Shown: piece after piece, positions 11,860 through 24,046 of the stretch
Layout of the letters: every line of letters starts with the position of its first letter
Numbering within the stretch: the stretch's first letter is position 1
Origin: Gnetum montanum
Taxonomy: Eukaryota > Streptophyta > Gnetopsida > Gnetales > Gnetaceae
Direction of reading: 5' to 3'
Assembly (NCBI GenBank): GCA_015680685.1
Contig: MNCI01004830.1
Span: forward strand, 3,715-67,714
DNA: 64,000 nt
The notes under the pieces: generated by a model
Seen by the model: the letters and a program-made list of their open reading frames with translations, nothing else
The model's database searches: none
What the model was told of the DNA's origin: nothing
Program-made: the position numbers and the translations under genes

Positions 11860-13690
11860 GTAACTATATTACAAGTAATGCCAAAATTAAAGTGTCCATA
11901 TTGGTAGTCATAATGATATATGAAATAGTCATATTTCATATATTTGCATTTAATATCAAGATTTTCATAGTTGAAGTATCAAGGACATGCATACATAACC
12001 TAGCAAAGGAGAAAGATTGTATTTGTTCCTTTAATGTTGGTTGGATATAACTCACATCAATGTTGAGAGCATGAAGACCATGGTAAAAATTGCAAGAATA
12101 GATCATCTCCTACTTGTTTACTAGGATAACCATCATTTCCTCAAATACATAATGTTTCTAACATTTGTAAAAGTTGGGGTTCCCCAAGATCTATAGAAGT
12201 TTATAACTCAGTGCTACCTAGTAAAATTGAACCTATGACTTAGGATTACCAGGCCAAGACTTGTACTACTAGGCTAACACCTCATTGTTAACATTTATAA
12301 AAGTCATCTTTCATTTAGATCAACTATTGATATTATTTCCAATGTATTCTTTACGTAAGTAGCTATCTAAGATTTTTTTTACACCTAAATTGGACATGAT
12401 ACACTTTTAAAAAAACTTTTATTAGTATATTAATGTTATTTTCTTGATTCACTAACTTCTCTATGCAATGCATAAATATATTAGATATAATTAAGATATT
12501 ATTGTTACAAATTTGGTTGATTTGTTGTAAATGTTACCAAGTACTGGGTAGTTTTTTCAATGATGTTAATGAAATTTAATGTAATTATATTCATAGGGTT
12601 TATTTTATAATAATTATAATTGTATCTAATTGTATTATTTTAACATTAATATGAATCTTTCTTATGTATTTGCATTTTATGTATTTTTGATAATTTTTTC
12701 AAATTAACTTCTTTTGAAAGTTGAATGTTACTAAAAGAGATTGCATAATGCAAATGTTAGAGGAAGACTTGGAGTGGCACCTTAGATGATTTTGGCATGT
12801 GCAAAGAAAATTAGATAGCAAGCTTACATCATTGTTCCAAAAAAGTAAGGAAAACCAAAAAGAGACTTAGGGTAAAAAGATTAAAGATGATTTGAAGAAA
12901 TTAAAGATGATTTGAAGAAATTACAAATATATATAAATGCAAATGGTCAATAATAAGATGATGATGATGACCATTTTTCCAAAAATCAGTTCATTGCTCA
13001 CTTGGTTGATCATGTTGGTTGATCATGTGTAGGCTATTATCTCTAAGTCCACAAATTACAACCGCTCTCGTAAATTGTATGTTCAGATTCGTAACACCTG
13101 AAAATACCATAATATTCATTCAAAGGTATGTTGAAATACGTACCATGAACCTGAAACTACGGTAATATTCATTTAGGAACTGTGTTTACTTACTGTACTA
13201 TGATGCTTGTCATGGCAAATCGCAGAAAATTCTACCCTGTTACCACCGAGACGAGGACAAGGACGAGGATGAACAATACAGATGAGGATGAATGTTCTGG
13301 GCAACTCTCGCATTTGGAACCTTATTCCTGAGACTTGTATGTAAGAGTAAGACAGGCAATCATAAATCGGAAACCTTTAATGAAATGATATTTTGCCTTA
13401 AATGATCATTTCTGATCACATTGTATCTGGTGATCCGAGATTCCACACTCAGACCCAGAACCAGACGCACAATTGGCATCATTTTATAGGTCCAAATATT
13501 CCAAAAGTTGTTCCAAATATCCGTTGCTGCACTTTTAAGCAGAAATGCCACATGGCAGATAAAACGAGGGATTCGCATTGTAGCCACGCTACGGCCTACA
13601 CATACTATACCAAACTAAATCAAAGCAATGAAACAGAATCCTAACTATTACCAACAGCTTTGCAAGTTAAACTTTGGTTGTGATTCTAAA
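11860..13690 (+). repeat. Tandem duplication copy 1 (includes V-PPase 5'-flank-like DNA)
   Basis: Colinear in the same orientation with copy 2. 11860-12470 matches 13830-15110 (LINE 3'-flank-like DNA) and 12475-13690 matches 43110-44880, the 5' flank of the pyrophosphatase gene. A block of 28 bases around GCCACATGGCAGATAAAA (13541-13568 and about 44721-44748) is identical in both. Copy 1 lacks most of the LINE part and has a SINE-like insertion at 12185-12290. Homology ends near 13690, so no coding exon was found in this copy. Confidence 0.75.
12185..12290 (-). repeat. tRNA-derived SINE-like insertion in duplication copy 1
   Basis: On minus, a box A-like TTAGCCTAGTAGTACAAG and a box B-like CATAGGTTCAATTTTAC lie about 30 bases apart. 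Copy 2 (near 14870-14890) lacks this piece, so it looks like an insertion after the duplication. Confidence 0.4.
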
Positions 13691-13829
13691 ATTAAAATGT
13701 CTATATTGATTTGGAAGCTTCAAGTTATGAGTTTGATTCTATGAATAATGTTGACATAAAAAGTTCTATTTAACTGTGTATTTTTGAATGTCCCTATATT
13801 TTTACTATTTTCAGTTCCAACACCCCCTA

Positions 13830-15208
13830 AAATGTCCATATTGATGGCCATAATAATATATGAATTAGTCATATTAATATGTTTGCATTTAATATCAAGA
13901 TTTCCATCTCTAAAGTGTCAAGGCCATGCATGGATAACTTAGCAAAGAAGAAAGCTTGTAGTTTAATAATATATTATTATATTTGTGTTTAATATCAAAA
14001 TTTCTATAGCTAAAGTATTAAGGACATTCATGCATAACCTTACAGAGAAGAAATATTGTAGTCCTTCCTATTTCTCAAAGATGGTTAGATATAATTCACA
14101 CCAATGTTGAGACTATGAAGACCATGGGTTCAATTTTAGTAGGCAATGCTGAGTTATAAAGTTCTATGTCTATTTTTGCTAGTACTAGAGATAGTATTAA
14201 GTAGCTTGGACAAATAGCTCATAAGGTAAATTTTTTTTTATCTAACAAGAATACTATTAACTCAAAGATTAAAACTAGTGTCAACAAGAAGGTTATCATT
14301 GATGGTAAAGATTCTTAATATAAGATCAATAACAAGGGATGATGTGAATATGTTTCATGAGTGGTACCACTTTCTTGCTTTGAAACAAATATTGGTATTT
14401 AGTCATAGCTTTCTATCTCGAATCCTTTTGTTATTTTAAGTTCAAGCATGGATATTGAAAGGTGATGTAAATTTTGTTGGGATTGGGATCTTCCTCCCTA
14501 TTAACAATTAATTGTTTCACTTATTTTTTTCAAAGTTTTAATTGAAAGGTTGCCCACTTGAGTAGATAGTCTTAAAATGGAAAAGTTTTTTTTTTCATAC
14601 TTTTTTATGATGTCTACTCAATGTGAAGCTTGTGATGTACCTTGAATTTTTTTTTTGTTCATTATTAATATTTTTTTGTGTTTGACACCTCCCTATAAAG
14701 TTTTAATTAGACTATATATCTTGAGGTGTACCTATATTACACTTATTTCAGGGTTCCAAATCCCTAGACTATGAAACCATATTGCAAAAATAGATAATCT
14801 CCTACTTGTTTACTAGGATAACCATCATTTCCTCAAATACATAATGTTCCTAAAGGAGGTATCGTTTCCATACATTTGTAAAGGTCATTAATGTTCCTAA
14901 CATTCATAAAAGTCATCTTCCATTATGATCAACAATTCATACCATTTCCAATGTATTCTTTAGGTAAGAAGGTATCTAAAAATTTTCTTACACTTGACTT
15001 CCACATGATACTCTTTAAAAAGAAACCTTCATTCTTATATTAATTTTATTTCCTTGATCCACTAAGATCTCCATGCAATGCATTGCATTTACATATTGAA
15101 ATTGAATCTTTATTATGTCCAAAGACCTATAGAATCTACTGGACAAATATTACACTTTTATGAAGAATAAAGATAGAATCTATAAATTGACCAAGCAACA
15201 ATGGGGGT
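13830..15208 (+). repeat. Tandem duplication copy 2, left part (left flank of element E)
   Basis: Matches 11880-12470 in the same order and orientation and continues, after removal of element E, at 41898. About 640 bases at 14125-14770 have no counterpart in copy 1 and look like a separate insertion; it contains the second arm of the inverted repeat (14222-14455). Confidence 0.65.
14125..14770. mobile_element. Unclassified insertion in duplication copy 2
   Basis: The gap is seen by comparing 12080-12110 (ACCATGGTAAAAATTGCAAG) with the two ends here (ACCATGGGTTC at 14125 and ACCATATTGCAAAAATAG at 14777). The repeated ACCAT may be a target duplication. The inner part is inverted-repeat related to 9905-10135. 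No coding capacity recognised. Confidence 0.4.
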
Positions 15209-15674
15209 TATGACATCCCATTCCCTATCGTTTGTTGCTTAATTCATTGCATTCGTAAGCATTATAATGGAAATACCATAAAATACTTGATAAATGAATA
15301 ACTAGTACACAAAATAGGAAAGAAAAATTTTATTAATAAAAGTGGCATACTATAACACCCCTTTGGGTTATCTTCACATGCCACCTAAGCCTTAGAGGTA
15401 ATTTGGCACTGCCACCATAGTTAGGCTGTTTAGTTGAAGGGTTGATTAGTCTCTTCTTCTCCTGCTTCACCTAGCTCTCGCTACTTCCCTTTCTAGGCTT
15501 CGCAACTCCATGTTGACACAACCTCTAAACCTGGCCTTAAATGGTATAGGTCAAACCCATTCCTGAGGGATACATGAATAATCGTAACTCCTCATAATGA
15601 GGCACCCATTCATTTGAAGGTTATTTACATTTTTACAAAATGTTTCCACCCTTAACAGGGGACAAGCCACTATA
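15209..15674 (-). repeat. 3' LTR of element E
   Basis: Ends TATGACATCC and CACTATA, degraded versions of the TGTGACATCC/GGATGTTACA ends of the partner LTR at 41404-41897. Long shared runs such as AATGGAAATACCATAAAATA and TTCATTTGAAGGTTA are visible. Just outside it the minus strand has a purine tract AAGGGGGTAGAT (about 15677-15690), a good polypurine tract. Confidence 0.82.
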
Positions 15675-16960
15675 ATCTACCCCCTTAAGCATCCAACTTG
15701 TCCTTGAGCACTTCCTCTATGTCTAGTTGCTCAGCTGTTGCTTCTTCATTATGCTCCTCAGCTTCAACTTCTTTATTATCCTCATTATCATCTATACAAA
15801 CAAAGACTAGAAATTATAAAATATAATTTATTACATCAATAATAAATACAATTTATCATTCAATATCATGACGATAAAAAAGGTGGAGGTAAGTATTAAG
15901 AATAAGCTTCCTATTTTTCCAAATCTACTAATCACAATTTGACCATTGAACAAGTACTTCACTAACAGTTTTATTTCGTAGCTTCTTGGTTTGATGGTTC
16001 TTAATTGCAATGGGTTTGACTTCAAAGCTAGCGTTGGATCACAAGGGCAAATTATTCTAATCTAACACATATGGCACATCATTTTCATGAAATTTCTTTA
16101 GAAAACTTACATGGAAAACTAGATCAATTCTTAAGGTTGCTAGAAGATTTAATTGATATGCCATGTTGCTAGTTCTTTTAGAAATTTCAAAGGGTCCACA
16201 ATATCTAGGTGCCAATTTAATATATTTTCCAAGTTTAAGAGAACTTCTTTTAGGTTTTCCTCTCAATAGTACTTGATCTCCCACTTGGAATTCTTTCTTA
16301 AGTCGATGTTGATATGCATATCCCTTATATTTATCTTGGGTAGCTTGTAAATTTTGTTTAACTCTTGTGACAATATTTTCCATTATTTTTTTTCTTCTTC
16401 CTTCCTTTCCGTTTGTAAGGCTAGATTTGCCCAAATTAGTGGTGTATGGTAATTCCGTCCATATATTACTTCGAATGGTGTTCGATGTATGGAACCTTGA
16501 TAGTTGTTGTTATAGGCGAATTCTGCAAGGTGAAAGTAATTCTCCCCCTTTTTTGGTCTACTCCAAACATAGCTTCATAGAATATCTTCAAATATTCTAT
16601 TTACATGTTTGGGTTTTCCATCATCTCTAGGTGGTAAGTCGTGCTAAATTTTAGCTGGGTTCCAAGCCCTTTGAAGAAATTTTGCTAGAATTTAGATATG
16701 AACTTGGGATATTGATTTGATGTGATAGATTTTGAACATCCATGCAACTAAAATACTTCTTGTATGAATTTTTAGGCTACTTTTTCAGCTATGTTTGTAG
16801 ATTTCAAGGCTACAAAATGTACCATCTTTAATAGACGATGAACCACTACCAAAATCAAGTCATTTTCCTTGTTGGTTATTGGCAATCCCACAATGAAATC
16901 CATGGTAACATCTTTTCATTTCTAGGTTGGGACTTCCAAAGGTTGTAATAATCCACTAGG
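15675..16960 (-). pseudogene. Element E integrase with GPY/F module and chromodomain remnant
   Basis: From about 16960 down the minus strand reads the end of the integrase zinc-binding region (PSGLLQPLEVPT), the catalytic-core start (TMDFIVGLPITNKEND), later NNNYQGSIHRTPFEVIYGR, then an open stretch 16434-16057 with the C-terminal module (VGDQVLLRGKPKRS, KLAPRYCGPFEI, VFHVSFLKKF). Near 16010-15880 KLRNKTVSEVLVQWSN fits a chromodomain, which marks the element as a chromovirus. Stops and shifts are frequent, and the place of the catalytic Glu does not read as Glu. Confidence 0.78.
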
Positions 16961-17029
16961 TTTCCATTGTTCAACTTTTATTCTTTGGTATGTTGAATAG
17001 TTTTTAATGTGCAAGGACACATCATTGTT

Positions 17030-18250
17030 TATTCTAGGCCGAATCTACTTGCAATCCTTTCTTAGAAACTATATGGCCCAAGTAAGAAACTTCTTCTTTA
17101 AAGAGTTCACATTTACTTAATTTCACTTTTAATTAATGCTTTTTAAGAATTTTCATTGTAATTTTCAAATGTTTGATATGTTCTTCTCTTGACTTAGAGT
17201 AAACAAGTATATCATCCATAAATACTATAACAAACTGATCAAGATATTCATGAAAAATATTATTCATTAATTTCATGAATGTTGCAGGTGTATTAGTTAA
17301 TCCAAATGGCATCAAAACAAATTTGTATAATCCATACCTAGTTCAAATAACAATTTTCTCAGTTTCTTTCTCATTAATTCTTATTTGGTGATAATCTTAT
17401 TTTAGATTAATATTTGAAAAATAACATGCATCCATAAGTTGATCAAACAAATCATTAATTCCAGGTAAAGGATTAGTATTTTTAATCATCACTTTGTTCA
17501 ATGCCCTATAATCGATGCATAATCTTAACGTATCATCTTTCTTTTTAACAAATAAGACTGATGCACCCCAAGGTGATATGCTAGGTCAAATTTTTCCTTC
17601 TTCTAATAGTTGATCTAACTATACTTTCAATTCTATTAATTTAGAAGTGGAAAGTCTATAAGGGGCTTTTGAAATAGGTTATGTACTAGAAAAAATATCA
17701 ATAGCATGTTCAACAGCTCTTTTTAGAGGTAGTTCTCTAGTTTCACCAAATACTAAATCTTTGTATTCCTCAAGTTCTTTTGGAATCTCAATACTTGAAG
17801 ATTTTTGAGATTGAGTTACTTTGACAACCAACATCATAGCATTCTTTTTGACTAATCTATTAGCTTTGTTAATGGTTATCATATGAATTTACTTTGGTGT
17901 TTCTACATTTCTTAGAACCCTGACTCCGTCAGTGGATAGGAATTTTAAAATATGAGTTTCGAACTGGGCAGTAATATCACATTTTTGCAGGAAAGACATT
18001 CCTAAAATTGCATCAACATCACCTAGTTCAAATTCAAAGAATTCATCAATGAAAGGCATGCCTTACAAAGTAAAGGCAATTTCTCCGTACCTAGTATGCT
18101 TGCTCATGGTCATTCCATCTGCAAGTTCTATCCTAATAATTTTCTTCGAAGGTAAACTTAATTTCAATAGCTTAATTAACTTTGGAGAAATAAAGTTATC
18201 ATTGGTGCCACTATCAATCAAAATTTTAATTTTTTTACCTTAATAAAGAA
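17030..18250 (-). pseudogene. Element E protease and reverse transcriptase
   Basis: Protease: ILIDSGTNDNFIS near 18230-18190. Linker: ELPLKRAVEHAIDI (about 17740-17700). [15 protein letters not shown] (near 17530-17490), YHQIRI (about 17400), [12 protein letters not shown] (17311-17276) and [10 protein letters not shown] (17225-17196). After YLGHIVSKKGLQVDSA near 17040 the sequence jumps straight to the end of the integrase zinc region. RNase H and most of the integrase N-terminus are therefore deleted. Confidence 0.82.
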
Positions 18251-19420
18251 GATTGAAATTTATGCAAACCTGACTTATTTGATGTAGAAATCTTCTTCAT
18301 GATTGTGGTGGTAGTTTGGATGTTTCCTTTGTTCATGTTTGGGTTCGATTTTTGATTCTTGGCTTGATTAGTTTATTGTACCTTTGCTTGTAATTTTGGA
18401 TAGTCTCATTTGAAATGATCTTCATCACAAAAAAAACATCTTGATCTTGATTAAGATCTCTTGGTTGGTTTTTCTTCTATCGTTGCTTGTTGAAGGGTAG
18501 TTCGTGTCTGGGAACATAGTTGTGCATGTAGTCCACCAATGAATTTTGAAGCTACTTATCCCTCATCTCAGTGGCTTACATATTGAGAAAGATCATAGAA
18601 TTCCTTATAGTAATATTCTATGGATCACCTTCCCAATCTTAAGAAATTTATTCTCATCTTGCACTCTTTGAGGAAAGAATCTGATACAAAATTTTCTTCA
18701 AAATCTCAATAAACGTTGAGCCAATTTGTAATCAAACTTTGAGATCTCAATCCATTCAACCATGTTGCCACAAGTCGTCCTAAATATAATGAGATGACTT
18801 CTAAACATTCTTGACTTAATAGATTAGGCATATTAAAGTAATTTGTCATTGTATCAAGCTAATCTTTTACCTTAGCACTCAATCCAGGGGCTCCATCATA
18901 ATGATCTAATTTTACCTTCTTGGCATCAACTTGTGTTAATGATTCTAATGGTGCATTTTGCCAATTCTAGTATTCCTCACCTTTCATTTCCATTCTTTAA
19001 CCTGATGAAGGGATATCGACATCCTAATCTCTAGTAGATGGGGTTTAGTTTTAGTGCGAATCCCTAGGAGGAAGTTGATCTTGATCTTGGTGTTGATTCC
19101 TAGGTGGAACGTGGCTAGGATTTGAAAGTTGAATGAGATGGTTGGTTAATTACTTGTTAGAGTCTGCAAAGGAATCCATCTTTCCTTGCACATCTAACCA
19201 TTTATCCTCTACACTTTAAGATAATTTTTTAATTTCTTTGAACACATTTTGCATCTTTGTCCCGAACCCTTGATTTAACTAATGAAGCTCTTATTGAATA
19301 TCCTTGATCTCATTAATTTGATCCTCAAGGGCATTCATCTTATTATTAACTTAGGTCTCCATCACTCTCCAATGCACTCTTTAGGTTTCAGACATTGGTA
19401 AGTTGAAGAAATCAGACATG
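18250..19420 (-). pseudogene. Element E gag
   Basis: An ATG near 19420 (reading MSDFFNLPMSET) starts a degraded gag. The core includes YDGAPGLSAKVKDxLDTM (about 18900), LNGLRSQSL, FxFLRLGR and a zinc knuckle CFFCDEDHFK (near 18430). Many stops (mostly in-place TAA/TAG/TGA). It would have made the capsid/nucleocapsid of E. Confidence 0.65.
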
Positions 19421-19429
19421 TTAGCAACC

Positions 19430-21250
19430 TTTGGCCTCCAAGACCCTTTTTATGGGTCTCGAGATAGCTAATTGGTTGTAGAAGAGGTTAAAATTGTCAT
19501 GGATTTCTACCCAACCACGGAATCCTAATTATTTTAGGACCTTAAATAATGGAATAATAGGTAATTTTTTATTTTCCGAAGGCCAAATTTGGCCATTTCA
19601 TTGCATCCGAAAGGTTTAATTTTGTTGGAATCGATTTTTTTTTGTTGAAAATAGACTCTGAAATCAAAAGTAATGGATGTTTTAAGTTGCAAAAAATTAC
19701 ATGATTTCGAGAGTTCTCGAGAGGTCACCCATCTCCAAGATGAGTGCGCTTAATTATGGGATTTTTATCCCAATTGTTAGCAAGGCACAAAATTCTAATT
19801 TTGAATATTATTTCTACACATTCTTTATTTAAAATAACAGCTTGATGATGAAAATTTAAATTTTTTATCAGTTAGAAATTTCAAATTTTCTGTCAGTTGA
19901 TGGGTAATTCAAAATTTTTAGTTAGGTGATGGAGAGTTTGTCATCTCATGGCAAATATGGCACACCGACAGTGGCATTTAGTGCAAAGCGGGCAACGTTG
20001 ATGATCAAGTGAAGGATTGTGATGGCAATGCAGAGGACTACAGTGGCAAGGCAAAGGACTATAGTGGCCTTTCTTGCTATAGGACGATGTGTTCCTTTCT
20101 ATCATGGCCCTTGGAGAGCCGATGCAGTTGTGCCCCCTATGGAGGGCTCACCTGGTCCACATGGGGCCAACATGACTTGCGTAGCTCCTACAAGGGTTTG
20201 CATGACCCTTGTTGGGGCTGATGCACCCTGTGTAGGGATCTATGCAGCTTGTGTTAGGGCCTATGTGACTCATAAAAAGGGATGGTGCAAGGCTTAGTGT
20301 TGGTGGCAAGGATTTTCTCGACACTGAAGAGTGTCAAAAGAGGCAATGATCCATGACATCGACAATGTCTGCAGAGTGCCTTAGGTGGAAATGATCTACA
20401 ACATTATTGATTTCTATTGAGTGCTAAAGGTGGTGATGATCTACAATGTCGTTAGTGTCCACAGAATGCTAGAGGTGGCGATGATCCATGACATCAATGG
20501 TGTTTACGGAGCACTAGAGATGACAATGATCTATGGCGCCATTGGTGTTTGCGAAGCACTAGAGATTGTGATGACCCACAGTGTTGATGGTGTCTGTAGA
20601 GCACTGAAGGTGGTGATGATTTGTGGCATTGTCAAATAGCAGGCAGCTTGGAAGGTGGCCAAGAGCATGCACAGAAGCTGGACATGGTAGGACATAGCAT
20701 GTGTGAGGCGAAGTAACACTAGGTAGCATGGCGTGACAAAGTAGTGAACTGAGCAACAGGGAAAATAGGAGAGAATGCGTTGCATTAGAGGGTGAAACTA
20801 GGAAGCAGTGTGTGGTCATCAAAGGGCAATGATCCTCAAAATAAGGGATGCACTACCCTCCTTGTAGGGCTAGCATGGCCTCTACTAGTCAATTTCTTTC
20901 GATAGTTTTTTAAATAAAAAGGAAATTAAAACTTAAATTTAAAATTTAGAAAAGAATTTTTTGGAAAAAAAAGACGAAATTAAAAATTAACTTTAAAAAT
21001 TAAAAAAGCACTTTTTTTTTAATTTGAAAGTGTATGTAACCCAAGAAACACCATATCTTCCAAATTGTAAGTCAGATTTTGATGAAATTGGTATCATTGG
21101 AATTGTCTCGGAGAGCACTACACATTGAGATAGAGATAGCATTGTTTTGGTTGAACTATCAATAAAAAATCATGAAAAGTGGACATTAGCTTTATTAAAT
21201 TATTAAGTAACTTAAGTTGATACTTCCTCTTTACTCTCGCTAAGATTCTT
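19430..21250. other. Element E leader region between gag and the antisense gene
   Basis: No conserved domain seen on either strand. It contains a 45-base minisatellite (20346-20633) preceded by GC-richer sequence (19980-20290) unlike its AT-rich neighbours. Small ORFs at 20009-20297 and 20531-20822 have no recognisable product. Confidence 0.5.
20346..20633 (+). repeat. 45-base minisatellite, 6.4 copies
   Basis: Unit starts ATGATCTA/ATGATCCA at 20346, 20391, 20436, 20481, 20526 and 20571, with an 18-base partial unit at 20616. The period is exactly 45 in every step, so it keeps frame and encodes a degenerate 15-residue repeat ending in GVxxALE. Units differ at many positions but not in length. 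Confidence 0.9.
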
Positions 21251-21258
21251 GTTGTTCT

Positions 21259-21270
21259 TTTATAAATACA
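21259..21270 (+). promoter_or_regulatory. TATA box of the antisense gene in E
   Basis: TTTATAAATACA at 21259-21270 lies 114 bases upstream of the ATG at 21384, on the strand opposite to E. Spacing and sequence fit a plant core promoter. Inference only. Confidence 0.45.
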
Positions 21271-22422
21271 TGAAGAAAAGACATCTTTGTCCATCACAAC
21301 ATGGCATCAATGAAAGATTGAAGGATTCATCTCAAAGATTGCAACATTCTACAAGAAACATCAAGGATTTCAACCATTAACAACATGGCCCCAAAGTGTC
21401 AAGCTTCTTCTCTAGCTCCTTCTCAACCTCAAGTTCCTTTTGGTATTTTAGGTAGCTCCCAATCGTTCACTATACTTTTGCATCAAAATAATGTAACTAC
21501 TACTTCCAATTTTGTGTGTAGTTTTCTTGGGAAGGAGGCACTTTAGGACCTTACAACTTCAAGGTTATTTGAATTACTTGTCTTCCCTGTTTTCAAGCCA
21601 TCATATTGCAAAGACTTAATAATGGAATGGTGTGATCAGTATAATAAAAGAAAAAGTCCCACTTCATAATTAATTTTTTGGAGAAATAACAATTATTCCC
21701 ATTGATATTCAAAAAACCTTATATTTCACTGAGGGAAGGATCCTTTAATTCCATTGATTTTCTCTCCCAAGTTTAAATTATTTTGCAAAAAAGAATTATC
21801 CAATTATGTTATTGATTTTACTATCCATAAAAGCCAATTTCTTCATGGAGATTTCATCAATGAAATTCACTTTGAATTGTGTCAACTCATCCATAGAAAG
21901 GTTTCTTGGCATCAATGCTAATCCTATGTTAATACCTATTCCATTTAGATACTCCAAGGTGTCATAATTGGTAGAGTTTATGATTGGTTGTTGTCTTGTT
22001 TTTCTGCCTTGTATAATGCCATGAATGGAGTTCCTGCTGCCCTACAAAATCCCAATAATCCTTATACCATTTGTTGCGTATCCTTAATCATGTGTTTAAT
22101 CCTAAGTTACGATCATTCAACCAAATGTTTTAGTTCTTACAATCCCCATTTATGTTCTGAATTTCTTGAAAAGGATAGAGTTATAAAGAGTAAGATCAAG
22201 GATGCCAAGAGAGGTCACATAGCTTTGCAATAGGCTCAAAATAAGGAGGAAACCAGTGAGGTATATATATATATATATATATTATTTCCTTATTGTCAGA
22301 TATGTCTTTTCATGTATTTAACAGTGCCTTCTGGGTTGCAAAATGAACCAATCCATAGTGCATAGACTAGAGCTGCACAAGCTAAAGATGCTTAAGGCAC
22401 TTGATCCATTCAAGGTGCTTGN

Positions 22423-22641
22423 GTATATACCTTAGGAGATGGTAAGTATAATTTTTTCTTGGGGAAGAACCCTTCCAAAGATTCAAGCACCTTGAATGGA
22501 TCAAGTACCTTAAGCATCTTTAGCTTGTGCAGCTCTAGTCTATGCACTATGGATTGGTTCATTTTGCAACCCAGAAGGCACTGTTAAATACATGAAAAGA
22601 CATAAGAAACAATAAGGAAATAATATATATATATATATATA
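22423..22641. other. Inverted assembly patch between two N characters
   Basis: Single N at 22422 and 22642. The reverse complement of the 3' part of this segment repeats 22260-22421 (including the TA run) almost exactly and then continues past the gap. It looks like a gap-filling contig inserted backwards, creating a false palindrome. Confidence 0.8.
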
Positions 22642-23107
22642 NAAAGATACTAGAAAGGATAAGGAAAAGGAACCATAATTATTTTAAGGTTTGAATACTT
22701 CCCTTTTTCTTCCTTCTTTTTATGTCACGTTATCTTTTTCTTGTGTTGCAGATCTCCATGGGTTAGAGGTACTTCATTTGGGAAATGAAGAGAGATGATG
22801 CTGCAGGTGCAAGTTCTGAACAAACTCCCATTCCTTCATCTCTCATTACTCCATTTAGATCACTACATGTGCCATCTATTCATGAGACTCCTATAAGAGG
22901 TTCCTTACCATAGCCAGTGCTGACACTATTCCAGTAACTCCTTTCTTTTCTATCTTAGGTTCCCCCTATTCAATGGGATAAATAGTAATGGCTATTAAAG
23001 AAGAGCTCATGCTTCTTCAGCATCTTGGTTAACAAATTACCGAGAAAAAATCCTACTCTATTCATCGCATACAAGAGTCCCAATTATGCAACTTCAAGGA
23101 AGACTAT

Positions 23108-23955
23108 TGATGAACCATGATTTGTCAAGCTCCAATATCAAACCCTCGATATCAGGTACGCAATATCGCGGCCTCACTAGCGATATCAGATACACAATAT
23201 CATGGTTCCTATGTGAGCCTATAAATACATAATTGGGCACACAAGAGAGTCATAAAAAATTTAGTGTTAGAGTAGGATCTTTTTGTCAGTTTCAATTCCC
23301 CTCAACGCCTTCCTTAGTGCATGCCCACAACGTGATGATTGTAATTGTACGAAACCTTTATTCGAGTGTGATGTACTTGGACACACACATGACCAACAGT
23401 AAAGATCGAGATTACTTCATCATTGTAGCATTCACTTAGTTTTAATTTCTTATTGTTATTGTTATTTATTGCTTTCTTAATTAATATTTCTCTACCCTCA
23501 TTTCCTATCCATGTTATTAAATGCGGAATGAGTACGACTTAATCATGAGCATTAAAGTGTGACTACTTGGTATCCCAGTAGTGTACCTAGGACATGCACT
23601 TGGTAATCTCAGTAGTAGTACATGAGGTCCAAGATGTGTACAGATGATTAAGGATGGATGCTCATTGCACTTAGGCTAGCTTAGATTCTCTTCTCCCTTT
23701 TCCTCTTAGCTTAAAACAAAGTTAGTTTCCATTGTCCCTAGGAGTAGCATAGTGATAGAAAACACATCATACACCTCACTCTGGACTAAATCATACATGA
23801 CAAAGAAAATACTAGTCCAGGTGGGAAGACAACAAACTGCGATCAACGAGTAACTATTTAGATATCACAACTAGTCCATCTGCAAAGTTCAATCGAATCG
23901 TGCGTGAATGCTCATATTCGTATGGTTGAGTGTAGGGGTACCTCGCCACTCATCA
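23108..23955 (+). repeat. 5' LTR of element D
   Basis: U3 carries repeated GATATC/CAATATC motifs (23132-23213), including GGTACGCAATATC, then a TATA box CCTATAAATAC (23218-23228). The end reads CTCGCCACTCATCA. The primer-binding site TGGCCCCGTTGCTAAGGA is at 23957-23974. Confidence 0.9.
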
Positions 23956-24046
23956 TTGGCCCCGTTGCTAAGGACGGTGCTAGTTATTTAGATTAGTTAC
24001 ATCATACAAGATCACTATAACAAAGTATTAATGATATATCTTTTAG

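Larger units (their letters stand above)
9700..11860. other. AT-rich intergenic DNA, no gene seen
   Basis: Long A/T runs, no convincing ORF. Short ORFs here (for example 10127-10339) are low-complexity Phe/Leu/Ile strings. The stretch holds one arm of an inverted repeat (9905-10135) and tRNA-derived SINE-like pieces (11365-11595). Confidence 0.6.

Noticed and set aside
11365-12290. tRNA genes
   Set aside because: Box A- and B-like motifs are present, but the cloverleaf stems do not pair and the pieces repeat, so SINE-like relics fit better.
12475-15208. A second V-PPase gene copy upstream
   Set aside because: Only 5'-flank sequence is duplicated; no exon motif was found between 13690 and 15208.
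22260-22280. TA microsatellite as a regulatory element
   Set aside because: A simple repeat next to an assembly break; no support for function.
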